Shown piece by piece: positions 32,060 through 43,429 of a stretch of 64,000 bases of DNA. The position numbers were made by a program, and so were the translations under genes. Below the pieces are notes generated by a model. That model was not told the origin of the DNA, did no database searches, and saw only the letters and a list, made by a program, of their open reading frames with translations. The stretch is taken from assembly GCA_038277395.1 (NCBI GenBank), contig CM076190.1, positions 238,383,177 through 238,447,176 of the forward strand, written 5' to 3'. Every line of letters starts with the position of its first letter. Within the stretch, counting starts at the first letter, position 1. The DNA comes from Dryocosmus kuriphilus. Lineage: Eukaryota > Arthropoda > Insecta > Hymenoptera > Cynipidae.

Positions 32060-32780
32060 GAGTATATTCAGAAATAACTGACATCCATGACATTTATTTG
32101 AGATCTTTTGGGATTCACGATTTCCATTGTTTTACGATATTTTGCGATCTATGCAAAATTTTTGTGTAATGAGACTCAACAGACTTTAGATTCAAATTGG
32201 ACTCGACAAAATTTATGAGAAGAACACACTTGGTTAAATCTAGGAGACCTGCTTTTACATTTTCCTCACTCTCATTAATATGTTTTTTTGCCATTTTCAG
32301 CTACTTTTTTTCCGTTTTTTGCAAAGCTCTTGCGGAGAAGGCAGCTAATAGACTTCAAATTCAAATTTAGCGTATCAAAATACATAAAAAGCACACTTGA
32401 TGAGGGTCAGAAAACATTCTTTCTAATCTTTTTTGCTCACTAGCGTGATTTTTGGCGATTTTTCGCTATTCTTGGTGATTCTTCGCTATTCTTTTGGAAT
32501 TTTTGCAAAATGTGGGGGAAGGGCAAGCAGCTTCAAAAACTTCAGATATGGATTCAGAACATTAAAATATGTAACACGTCTGTTAGACTGAGGTCACAAA
32601 AAGTTTTTTCGAATTTTGTTGTGCTCACTGATGTGATTTTTCGCTATTTTTAACGTTTTTTATCACTTGTTCAAAATTTGGGGATGTTTGAGCTAAACGG
32701 ACTTCAGATTCGGATTCAGAACGTAAAAAAAATACATAAATTCTATTGGGTCAAAACAAAGGTACAGACAACTTTTTTTC
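32060..32780 (-). repeat. Right inverted terminal array of the same element
   Basis: Three to four diverged units of about 170-200 bp, each containing (minus strand) TATGTATTTTGATACGCTAA, GAAGTCTATTAGCTG, TTTGCAAAAAACGG and TAGCTGAAAATGGC. The second unit aligns well with 23700-23820 in inverted orientation. The outer unit is near 32700-32760. Confidence 0.55.
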
Positions 32781-33634
32781 TGTGCCTGTGTAATTAAGTC
32801 TTTGCTGATTAGCACTGTATACTGCAATGTAATTGCAATATAATTGTCAAAGAAAATAAAAATTTTATCATTATCCAGTTAATCTTGGGTCTACACTAGA
32901 GTGAGCCTTATTTTTATAACTGGAATTTTTTCTGACACCCCTCAGATTGCCTTTATTTGATAAAAAAGAAATTACTGCAAGGTTTCAGCTCGACCGGATA
33001 AGGGCAAATGGAACACCGTGCTCTTGAACGTTTAAATAATTATTTATGTATAGAAAAAGCTCAATTTTATTTGACGCTTTTGGAAAAATCCAAAACATTA
33101 AGGTGGTACTCGTGGTATCTTATCTTCTGATTTTTTTTTGAACCGTTCATTTGTACGAAGAAAATATATACGCGATAAAGTATGCTCCTTGTCTAGATTC
33201 TTAAACCTTTTTTTGACATGTTGTTTGTTTAAATCATCATGATTATTTAAACATTCAACAGCCCTGGTTCCATTTTTCCTAATCTGAGTGAGCAGAAACC
33301 TTACAAGAATTTTTTTCAGCAAACAGAACCAATCTGGGCTGTGCTGCAGAAAAATTATAAAAGTAAATTTCCACCAAGTGTAACTAAATAACACCACTTA
33401 ATAATTTATAGCATTGGAACACTCTGTAAAATGTTTAGTGTAATTTTCTCACAACGATCATACAGGATATAAAAATAAAATTGATCTTTGTGGGTAATTT
33501 CCAAAAAAAAGTTTAATATTCAGACAAGTTCAGCACAACAAATTTTGTGCAAGTAAGTGTACTAAATTTATGTAGGCTTCAAAAAAAATGTATTAAAACG
33601 AAAACGTAGTTGGTTATACTTGTACATATGTAAG
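32781..33634. other. No gene seen
   Basis: AT-rich. A 99-codon frame at 33098-33397 (-) has no family features and I do not call it a gene. Confidence 0.5.
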
Positions 33635-34702
33635 TTATTTTTCGACATAGTCACCATCCCTCTCGATGCAAGTGGTGAGCCGCGGGATCAACTTTTTGAT
33701 GCCTGCCTCGAAGAAGTCTCCCGCCAGCTCTTTCGCTCACTTCTCCACCCACTCCTTCACCTTCTCTTCCGTTGAAAACTTGTTTCCACCCATGTGCACC
33801 TTCAGGGAAGTGAAGAGATGGAAATCTGAAGGGGCTAGGTCAGAGTAATACGGGGGGTGGTTCAAAGCATCCCATCCAAAAGGGTCCAGGAGTTGCTTCG
33901 TGGCATTGGCCGTGTGAGGTTTGGCATTGTGATGCAGCAGGCAGACTCCCTTCGTGAGCATGCCCCTCCTTTTATTCTGAATATCCCTTTTCAATTTTTT
34001 CATCGCCTGACATTATCTTGCCGCATTGATGGTCTCCCCATGAGGCAGATATTCAATCAAAATTATGCCTTTATGGTCCCAAAACACGGATGCCATGATT
34101 TTTTTGGCTGTGATTGTGGTTTTGAATTTCTTGGCGGAGGGTGACAAGGTGTGGCGCCATTGTTGGGACTGCCTCTTAGTTTCAGGCGCGTAGTGGGCAA
34201 CCCAAGTTTCGTCTCCAGTAATAAGAGAGTAGAGAGAAAATCATCGCCTTCGCATTCGTAGCGCTCCAAAAACTCTTTGGAGCTCTGCACTCGATTCAAC
34301 TTGTGCTGTTCTATCAGCTGTTTTGGGACCCACCTCGCAGACAATTTCCGATATTCGACAGTTTCTGTGATTGTTTCGTGTAACAAGTATCTGGAGATTT
34401 GCGGAAACATCGCAGAAAGATCATCTAACGTCAATCTGCGATCGTCACGGACCGCAATCTCGTTTTTTTTCTACAAGTTCGTCAGTCACAATTGAAGGCC
34501 TTCCGCTCCTCTGATAGTCATGCACGGAAGTACGGCCATCTTTAAATTCGCGATATCACTTTTACGCACTCGTACGATGCATAGCTCCATTACAGTAAAC
34601 AGTTTTCACCTCATTATAAATCTCAAATTGAGCTTTTCCCTTCACAACGAGGTAGCGAATGACGGCGCGAATTTCTCACTTGACGGGAGATACGATCGAC
34701 AT
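33635..34702 (-). pseudogene. Mariner transposase, broken
   Basis: The Met at 34702 opens MSIVSPVK-stop-EIRAVIRYL and a paired helix-turn-helix region ending GRTSVHDYQRSGRP. Next come MTLDDLSAMFPQISRYLLHE, YRKLSARWVPKQLIEQHKLN and RYECEGDDFLSTL. The catalytic TGDETWV block is frameshifted. After another break come NKRRGMLTKGVCLLHHNAKP (the second Asp box, usually HDNA, reads HHNA) and HPPYYSDLAPSDFHLF. A stop near 33740 precedes AKELAGDFFEAGIKKL and the end at 33635. This is the mariner D34D family order. The lost Asp and frame changes make it inactive. TIRs were not located with certainty. Confidence 0.85.
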
Positions 34703-36425
34703 TTCTCGCGAGAGATACTACTGCGTAAAAAGTTTTCAACACACTAACCTCGGATTGATCTCGTTTTGAAGGAGAGGGGTCGGGCTACGCGGCAGTGTTG
34801 CCAACATGTCGAAAAAGTATTCCCTGCCGCTGTGAGAGTATCAGTACACTTACTTTCTGGACGTGCCTCGTACTCCAATCTTTGTAGCAGAAACATTGAT
34901 GTTCCACAGCAATCAGGGGTATTTTTATGTCCTGTGATAGTTGTAAGAAAATTACACTTTTATTTTAAATTTCACGATGTTTTGGAAAATTTTTTTTTAG
35001 CAATCAGTATAAATTTACAATAAACATGTAATTTGCAAACAACTGCCATAGGAAAGATTACAGCACGAAATATATTTCTCAGTCACATGTTTTAGAGTGC
35101 AGAGCAGAAGAGAAGGGACGTTGATCGAAAATGAAGGACTTACATATGTACGGTACGGGACTTTATGAACATTTTTAATAAGCATTAGATATTATTATCC
35201 CTAAATCCTTCGGAGTTACAAAAATTCCCCATAAATTTCTTTGTGTGGTTTTAAATTTATTGAGTAAGTTCAAATCAAATTCTTACTGATTTCGGACAAC
35301 TCCAGATGAAATTTAAAAAATATATAAATTGGGATGAAATGTGGGTTAAATCGTATAAATTGTTAATTGCGGAAAATGTCCCTTAATTTCCAGATACATG
35401 ATATTATTATATTCACCTGCAGAATTAAGGAAAATCGCAAATGATAAGACCAGCGTATTAACGATGTTCATCTTTTCAAAGTAGCCAAAAATAAATTGTT
35501 ATCCGTGATTGAGAAATTTAGTTATTTAAATTGTGTTAAATTAGCTTATATAAATTAAATATATAATCGCTATCTCAAGAATTATAGGCGTCAAGCTTGT
35601 CCTTCTGTAATATTTGTATGTCGCAAATCTGTTTCGAGATAAGAAATAAGGTTTTATGCTAAAGCATAACAGATAATCTGGATTCTTTCAGTTGTTAAGG
35701 CCAGCTGACACAGAAAAGTATCTATATTACCGACCTCAATTTTTAGGATTTATCCATTTTTTTTTAAACTCAGAACTTTTTTTTCAAATAAAGTATCGAA
35801 CGGATACTTTGGGAAATACATAAGAAGACAATAAATTGCATTTGTATACATTGTTTATGTAGGATTTTGAAAAGTTCTTTTCGACGAAATTAAAACTGGA
35901 GAATGTTGAAACAGATTAATAAATTCTGCAGACATTTGTTGAACCTCAGAATTTTTTTTACACATGATATATTGGCCTAAAACTTTCCGAGAAGCAAAAG
36001 GGGACAATAAACAACGTTTGTACACGCCAGTTGATTATAAATAATATTAAAAGATTTTTAATAAATAAACGAATACCCAAGAATACCATCCGTGCTACAG
36101 AACTCTGTAATCAATTTGCCATTTTCTCAATGGAGTAGTATTGAGGTAAAGTACTTCAAAAGTCCCGTGAAACCAAAATTTGCTCAAAATTTAACCTCAA
36201 ATACCCTACGAGACTGAAGGTTTTATGCATATCCAGATTGCATGTTTGTAATTTTTAAGTTTGAGGTTATAATCGCAATCGGTGGCTTCGAAAATCCTGT
36301 GAAACCGAGTTTCATACAAAACGCGAGGTCTGTTTGACATTTGGATCTAAAATTTTGCTAACAGCAATTTTGATTGAAGCTTTCAGATTATGTTTGTGAT
36401 AAGATCCATTCGGAATAAAAAATTG
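34703..36425. other. No gene seen
   Basis: AT-rich sequence. Two loosely similar ~100-bp pieces at 36160-36330 share CCGTGAAACC / CCTGTGAAACCG followed by CTCAAAAT-like and ACAAAACG-like parts. Nothing codes. Confidence 0.5.
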
Positions 36426-36748
36426 TAGGGAGTCGCTATTAGGTCTCAATACAGAACGACTAGCGTGCCAAACAGAGGCTCATCGAGATCATCACCACCT
36501 TCCCGCTCCTTGAAGGTTAAGTACTGTTGAACGCACCTAAAACTCGGATGGGTGATCGGAGAATCACATTTCTCCTTGCATCCCCAGGCGTCTGTGGCAG
36601 GGTTCACTTGTGTATCAGTCACACTGATGAGTCCACACAAGTGGACCCGGGACGAAACGCCGCGGTAGCCAACACAGGCTACCTAAATAGCTTTTGCAGT
36701 CTACTAAAGTAATAGGGATCTGCTATACAGACTGGTGTACACTCCTAT
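36426..36748 (+). mobile_element. 5S-rRNA-derived SINE, copy 2 (best preserved)
   Basis: It starts AGGGAGTCGCTATTAGG and ends GTGTACACTCCTAT, borders shared with copy 3. The 5S-like part is 36483-36565 (GAAGGTTAAGTACTGTTGAA and ACTCGGATGGGTGATCGGAG), covering the A box, intermediate element and C box of a type 1 RNA polymerase III promoter. The 3' half contains the hammerhead-like fold. SINEs with a 5S head (SINE3-type) are known in vertebrates. No coding capacity. Confidence 0.8.
36587..36661 (+). ncRNA. Type III hammerhead-like fold in the 5S SINE
   Basis: Stem III: GGCG (36587-36590) with CGCC (36658-36661). The cleavage triplet is GTC at 36590-36592. Stem I: TGTGGC (36593-36598) with GTCACA (36618-36623). 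Core CTGATGA (36624-36630). Stem II: GTCC with GGAC (36631-36634 and 36650-36653). Core GAAA (36654-36657). All conserved core bases are present. The loops of stems I and II share a 9-base complement (CACTTGTGT and ACACAAGTG), which allows either a loop-loop contact or a competing long hairpin. Confidence 0.55.
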
Positions 36749-37114
36749 AACTGGTGACGCAGACGTGATAGAAAACGCAACCTTCTACATCTCTGTTTGT
36801 TCATCTTCGGACACCGCCCTGGTTCCGTCTTCTTCTAGTTCTTCAACACTTCGAACAAGATCTCTTCTTCGTCACACCGGCGCGGGTAGTCTTATCGATA
36901 GCATTAGTCTTCAGCTGAGTCTTTCAAAGCGGCTTGGTCCCTCGTTCAACTCGCTATCTAATTTGAAATTCGCGACGGGTGCATTATTCTCGCTCCCATT
37001 TTCGCACATCCGAAACAAGAGAGCGGTCCCTTCGCAACATGCTTTCCGACGACCATCTAACAGCATCATCCCAACCACCATCATGGTGCCTACTTCACTA
37101 GGGAGGGCATATTT
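36749..37114. other. Spacer between two SINE copies; origin unknown
   Basis: About 365 bp of balanced base composition, unlike the AT-rich surroundings. Both strands have open stretches (for example minus-strand KFKLDSELNEGPSRFERLS), but they are short and unsupported. It may be a fragment of a host exon or another repeat trapped between the SINEs. Confidence 0.35.
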
Positions 37115-37434
37115 TAGGGACACGCTATTAGGTCTCAATACGGACCAACTAGCGTGTCAAACAGTGGCTCATTGACTTCATCATCATCTTCCCGCTCCGG
37201 CAAGTTAAGCACCGTTCAGGGCGCCTACAAATCGGATGGGTGATCGGAGAATGACATTTCTCCTCGCACTTCCCGGCGCCTGCGGCAGGATTGACTTGTG
37301 TGTCAGCTAAACTGATGAGTCCACATTAGTTGACCAGGGACGGAACGCCGACAGCCAACACAGGATACCCAAACAGCTTTTGGAGTCCACCAGCCTAATA
37401 GGAATCCGATATACCGACTGGTATACACTCCTAT
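37115..37434 (+). mobile_element. 5S-rRNA-derived SINE, copy 3
   Basis: Same borders as copy 2 (TAGGGACACGCTATTAGG to GTATACACTCCTAT). The 5S-like part has GGCAAGTTAAGCACCGTT and ATCGGATGGGTGATCGGAGA. The hammerhead-like region at 37275-37349 keeps CTGATGA but has GGAA for GAAA and GCC for the GTC cleavage triplet, so it would be inactive. Confidence 0.8.
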
Positions 37435-38289
37435 GAAATATTACACTTAGCGCCACCTGAATCCTACAAAAAAATCAGTAAATACTTACCAACAGCTATG
37501 TTCCTTTTTTAGCGACAGCGTAAGAGCTTGTACCGTAGTGTACGATTCATTGTTTGGTATTTATTATTTTCATAATAAACTTTTATTGTTCCCCGAACTC
37601 TAACCTTTTCCATACACGGTCCTTTCTCTTTAATGAATACAAACTCTTAAAAGTATAAACTAGGATCGTATTCGAGTGATTTTATTAATATTTAAAATTT
37701 CTTAAATTAGAAAGGACACTATCACGAATAGAGGTTATTTTTGGGAAATTGAATTTTGGTTCTTCTTAGAGCCGCAAAATATATTGTGTTGTTGTTTTTT
37801 GATTTGTTCAATGTTCTAAATAGTGGAGGGGATATATTGCTTCAACCTAGTATCTCCACTATCAAAGTTGATTTTTTGAAAATAACTTGAAGAGCCGTAA
37901 TTATTTTGTGCGCAAAAAGCCTTATGCAAATCGTAAATTATGAAATAATAAGTTCTTAATTCCATGTTCGAGAGGCTACTTGACGAACCTGAGAAAATGG
38001 TTATTATTATTATTCTTAAATTATGCTTTTGGGCTAGAATATTCCATTGTTTATAAATTTTTTGAAAAATTATTTGAAGCGTCGCGTCGGCCGTATAGTA
38101 TTTAATACTATATAATTAATTTTGCGCTTGGTGAAAATATTGGCCATAATATTTTTTTTCAAATCAGTTACGATACACAGAAAAATGCTGGGCGTATTTT
38201 GAGTCAGATAGCGACCCAGAACTGCGAAGCAGCGCCAAAAAGGACGTAGATTGAGTTTTCAAACAAAATGGATTCAAAGAAAAAGGAAC
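37435..38289. other. No gene seen
   Basis: AT-rich, with an (ATT)n scrap near 38001. Nothing codes. Confidence 0.5.
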
Positions 38290-41200
38290 TAGAAGAATTT
38301 AAGAAATCCCAGTAATTTTAAAGAAATTTGAAGGTATTTCAAAAACTTGAAAGATTTCAAATAATTCCAGATAATTACACGCATTCGAGAAATTTGACGA
38401 ATCCAAGAAATTCAAAGAATTCGTATGAATTTAAGGAATCCACGAAATTCATAGAATTATTATGGATTTGGGGAATCCAAGGAATTCATGGGATCCCCAA
38501 GAATTTGAGTAACCCAAGAAATTCAAGGAATTTGAAGGTGTTTCAAGAATTTGAGGAATTTCAAGAGATTCAAAGAATTCCGGGAATTCAGAGAATTTAA
38601 AATAGTGCACAGAATTTAGTATATTTCTTGAGAATTTTTTTAATTGGTCAGAATTCTGAGAATTGGCAGGAATTTAATTAATTTAAAACAATGCACAGAG
38701 TTTAGGAGAATTTAGAACAAATCAGTTGGATTACTTGAAATTCCAAGAAATTCCTCGAATTCATTTAAACTTCTTAAAGGTTGTTAGGCTTCCGAAAAAT
38801 TTCATGAATTTCAAGGAATTCGAAGAAATTTAAGGAATTCCAGGAATTTTAAGGAATTCGGGCAGGATTTAAAGAAATTCAAAGAGTTTCAAGGAATTCC
38901 AGGGAATTTAAGGAATTAGACAAATTTAAAGAATGCCAATAATTTTCAAGACATTTGAAGGAATTCCAATAACTTCAAAGGTTTCAGATAATTACAGAGA
39001 ATTCATTGCATTCAAGAAATTTGAAGAATCTAGGACGTTCAAGGAACTCGTAGGAATTTAAGGAATCAAAGGAATGCATGAGACCTCCTAAGAATTTGTG
39101 GATCCCAAGAAATTCAATGAATTTGTAGAAGGTCGATGCATTTGAGGAATTACAAGAAATTCAACGAACTCTACGAATTCAATGAATTAAAAGTAGTGCA
39201 CGGAATTTAGTGTATTTCAGAACAACTCCTTGAATTGGTCGGAATTCTGAGAATTCATAGGAATTCAGTTAATTTAAAACAAAGCACACAATCTAGGAGA
39301 ATTTAGAAAAAATCCGCTGGATCCTTTGAAATTACTCGAATTCCAAGAAATTCTGGGAATCCATTTAAACTCCTTGAAGCTTGTTGGGGTTCCAAGAAAT
39401 TTAATGAATTTGAAGGACTTCGCGGAAATTTAAGGAATTCCGGGTACTTTACGGAATTCGGACAGGATTCAAGGAAATTCAATGAGTTTCAAGGAATTCC
39501 AGGGATTTTAAGGAATTAGACAAATTTAAAGAATGCCAATGACTTTCAAGAAATTTGAAGGAATTCCATTAACTTCAAAGATTTCGGGCAATTACAGAGA
39601 ATTCATTGCATTCGATAAATTTGAAGAATCTAGGAAGCTCAAGGAACTCGTAGGAATTTAAGGAATCGAAGGAATTCATGAAATATCTAAGAATTTAAGG
39701 ATCCCAAGAAATTCAATGAATTTGAAGAAGGTCGACGCATTTGAGGAATTACAAGAAATTCAACGAACTCTACGGATTCAATGAATTTAAAGTAGTGCGC
39801 GGAATTTAGTGTCTTTCAGGAAAACTCGTTGAATGGTTCGAAATTCTGAGAATTCATAGGAATTCAGTTAATTCAGAAAAAATCCGTTGAATTCTTTGGA
39901 ATTACTCGAATTCCGAGAAATTCTTGGAATCCATTTAAACTCCTTGAAGCTTGTTGGGGTTCCAAGAAATTTAATGAATTTCAAGGAATTCGAGGAAATT
40001 TAAGGAATTCCAGGGAGTTTAAGGAATTCGGGCAGGATTTAAAAAATTCAAATAGTTTCAAGGAAATCCAAGAAATTTAAGGAATTAGAAAGATTTAAAG
40101 AATGCCAATAATTTTCAAGAAATTTGAAGAAATTCCAATAACTTCAAAGATTTCAAATAGTGATAGAGAATTCAATGCACTCGAGAAATTTGATGAATCT
40201 AGGAATTTCAAGAAATTTGAAGAGTCTAGGAATTTCAAAAAATTAGTAGGAATGTAAGAAATCCAAAGAACTCCTCGGATCCATTTAAACAGTTTGAAGG
40301 TTGTTGGCGTTCCAAGAAATTTCATGAATTTCAAGGAATTCGAGGAACTTTAAGAAATTCGAGGTATTTCAAGGAATTCGGGCAGGATTTAAGAAATTCA
40401 AAGAGTTTCAAGGAATTTCAGAAAATTTAAGGAATTAGAAGAATCTAAAGAATGCCAATAATTTTCAAGAAATTTGAAGGAATTCCAATAACCTTAAGGA
40501 TCTCAGACAATTACAGAGAATTCAATGCATTCAAGAAATGTGAAGAATCCAGGAAGTTCAAGGAATTCGTAGGAATTTAAGGAATCCAAGGAATTCATGA
40601 GATATCTAAGAATTTGAGGATCCCAAGAAATTCTATGAATTTGAGGAAGGTCGACCCATTTGAGGAGTTACAAGAAATTCAACGAACTCTACGAATTCAA
40701 TGAATTTAAAATAGTGCACGCAATTTAGTGTATTTCAGGAAGACTTCTTGAATTGATCGGAATTCCGAGAATTCGTAGGAATTCAATTAATTCAAAGCAA
40801 TGCACAGAATTTAGAAGAATCTAGAAAAAAATCCGTTGGATTCTTTGGAATTACTCGAATTCCAAGAAATTCCTAGAATTCTTTTAAACCCCTTGAAGAT
40901 TTTTGTAATTACAAGAAGTTTGATGGGTTTCAAGGAATTCGAGGAATTTTAAGGAATTAGGGCAGGATTTAAAGAAATTCAAAGGGTTTCAAGGAATTCA
41001 TGGAAATTAAAGGAAGTCGAAGTGTTTAAAGAATGCCAATAGTTTTCAAGAAATTTGAAGGAATTCCAATAACTTCAAAATTTTCAGATAATTCCAGAGA
41101 ACTCAATGCATTCCAGAAATTTGAAGAATCCAAGAAGTTCTAGGAACTTGAAGGGGTTCAACGCATTTGAGCAAGAAATTGAATTAATTTAAAATAGTGC

Positions 41201-41990
41201 ACGGAATTTATTGGATCTAATGTAAATTCCTTGAATTGGTCGGAAATCTAAGAATTCGTGGGAATTCAATTAATTTGAAACAATAAAAAGAATATAGCAA
41301 AATTTAGAGAAAAAGCGTTTGGATTCCTTGGCATTTCTCAAATTCGAAGCAATTCCTCGAATTTTTCCAACTACTTGAAGATTGTTGTAATTCCAAGAAA
41401 TTCGAGGAATTTCAAGCAGTTCGTTCAGGAATAGAAAAGATTGCAGGGCTTCAAGGAATTCAAGGAAATTTATGGAATTAGGGAATTTAAGGAATCCCAA
41501 GAATCTTCAAGAAATTTGAACGAATTCGAAAAACATCAAAGATTTCAGGCAATATCAGAGAAATCAAAGCATTTCAGAAATTGGAAGAATACAAGAAATT
41601 CAAGGAACTCGTACGAATTTAAGGAATCCATGGATTTCATATAATCTGCAGGAGTTTGAGGAATCCAAGTAATTCCAGAGATTCAAATAATCTAAAATAA
41701 CAGCTGTAGTTTAGTAGATTTCAGGAGAATTCCTGATTGAATTGGGCGGAATTTTAAAAATTCGTAGAAATTCAATTAAATTAAAACAATGCATGGAATT
41801 TAGGAGAACTTAGAGGAAAATCCGTTGGATTTCTTGGAATTATTCAAATTCCAAGAAATTCCTCGAATTTTTGAAACTCCTTGAAGATTATTGCAATTTA
41901 AAGAAGTTTGGGGAATTTACAGGAACCACATCATGAATTTAAAGAGATACAAAGAGTTTCGAGGAATTTAAGGAAATTTAATGAACTAGA
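38290..41990. repeat. GAATTC-rich satellite with ~600-bp higher-order repeat
   Basis: The 3.7 kb is built of degenerate 9-12 bp units of the type AAGGAATTC / AGAAATTCAAG. Landmarks show the higher order: GGCAGGATT(T/C) at 38871, 39471, 40031, 40381 and 40961, and TAGTGC(A/G)C(G/A)...AATTTAGTG at about 38603, 39193, 39793, 40712 and 41194. The spacing is about 600 bp, with one ~350-bp truncated copy. The many short open frames are by-products. Confidence 0.9.
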
Positions 41991-42171
41991 TCAGTCGCAG
42001 CTCTAACGTCGTAGAGAGCAGACGTACGGTGTGTGTATATACTCTGTGCTATGAAGAATCTACATTTCATAATAGTGGTTGTTTCACAACAGGCTGTGTG
42101 ATGTAGTGATCTCCTTAAACATCAGGCGGTAAACGGAGTAAGATAACAATGAACTTTAAACCTGAAAAATT

Positions 42172-43408
42172 ATGACGCTGGACAATTGGGTTACCAGCAA
42201 ACCAGCAAGGGAAAGGCGCAGGACTAACCTTAGTTTCAAGCCGACTGATATCAGCATTGAAACTGAAAATATGTACAATTTACTTGAGGAAAACAACACC
42301 GATGATGAAGCTGAAGGATCGGTTAATACCGCTCCTGAAATACACTCGATTACCAAAAAAAGTTGCACCTATAGTAGTATACAGTTATGTTCAAGCTTAC
42401 CTTGAAACCTTAAACAATATTAAGAAGTCACTCGTGAATGACATTGAGATTCGACTAAAAAGAAATCGCATCACTTTGTGTACCAAGACTGAAGAGGATT
42501 ACAAGTACATGCTGAGGGAATTTACCCTCTCTGGTGTAGAATTTCATACATATACAATTCCTAGTCTAAAAACTCTAAAGATGGTGGTTAAAGGAATTCC
42601 TCCAAACGTCAAGCCCGAGAACATTCAAACTGACTTGTCTGAGAATAATTTAAATGTTATTAGTGTGAAACACGTGTGTCATATTGATACAAGTGAAGAC
42701 ATGAAAAGTAAAGTTAAACTGCCAGTATCTATATTCGAACTTAGCTCGGGCACAATAATAAAGGATGTTGTCAAACAAAGCAGAATTTGCTTCTGTGTTG
42801 CCAGACGGGAAAAAGAAAAAGTCGGATCTCGAATAACTCAATGTTACAAGTGTCAAAATTTTGGTCATGTGGGTAAAAATTGCTTTAAAAAACATAAATG
42901 TGTAAAGTGTGCTGGAGATCACTTGACCAAAAGTTGCGACATAAACACAGACGATGAACTCAAATGTGCAAGCTGCAGTGGAAACCATGCAGCTAGCAAT
43001 AGAAAGTGTGCTAATTATGCAAGGGTTATTACAAGCAGAATCGGAGAAAAGGGGCCTCCTAGGGGACAGGTACCTGTCCACCAAAGCCAATTTGTCATCC
43101 ACAAGGATCCTAAAGTTTATAAGACCTCCTTGAAAAGGGAAAGTAGTCAGCGCCCAAACTCTACATGGTATAGCAACGCTGTTAAGAGAGGACCAAATGA
43201 TGGTTTAAGCGACGAGGAAAAGCCGAAGATTAATGAGGACTTCTCTATAGGTGATTTGTTAAAGGATATCAAATATTTCTTAGGAAATTTAAATGTGGGT
43301 AGAATACTCATTATTGCTAATTCCGCTATCACTAAAATAAAAAGCACCAACGATGGTGTCACCGTATTAAGTTATATTGTTGAGGGAGTTATGGCCTTGC
43401 TTGATTAA
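42172..43408 (+). pseudogene. Jockey ORF1 (gag, PRE_C2HC and CCHC knuckles)
   Basis: ATG at 42172 gives MTLDNWVTSKPARERRRTNL and an acidic stretch. At the A-run near 42355 the frame changes to VAPIVVYSYVQAYLETLNNI. A PRE_C2HC-like domain (KMVVKGIPPNVKPENIQTDL, KLPVSIFEL, RITQCYKCQNFGHVGKNC) leads to three Cys knuckles: CYKCQNFGHVGKNC, CVKCAGDHLTKSC and CASCSGNHAASNRKC. The tail is charged. The protein binds the LINE RNA. Apart from the one frameshift it is open to 43408, overlapping the region before ORF2, so this copy is fairly young. Confidence 0.85.
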
Positions 43409-43429
43409 TGAATTTCCTGAAAAAAATAT

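Noticed and set aside
33098..33397. 99-codon frame on the minus strand
   Set aside because: AT-rich, no recognisable features, no splice or promoter context.
36735..37175. 146-codon frame on the + strand
   Set aside because: It starts in one SINE and ends in the next and has no recognisable domain.
38328..41644. Several 60-90 codon frames in the satellite
   Set aside because: Low-complexity products of AAGGAATTC repeats, with no family features and no consistent frame between higher-order units.
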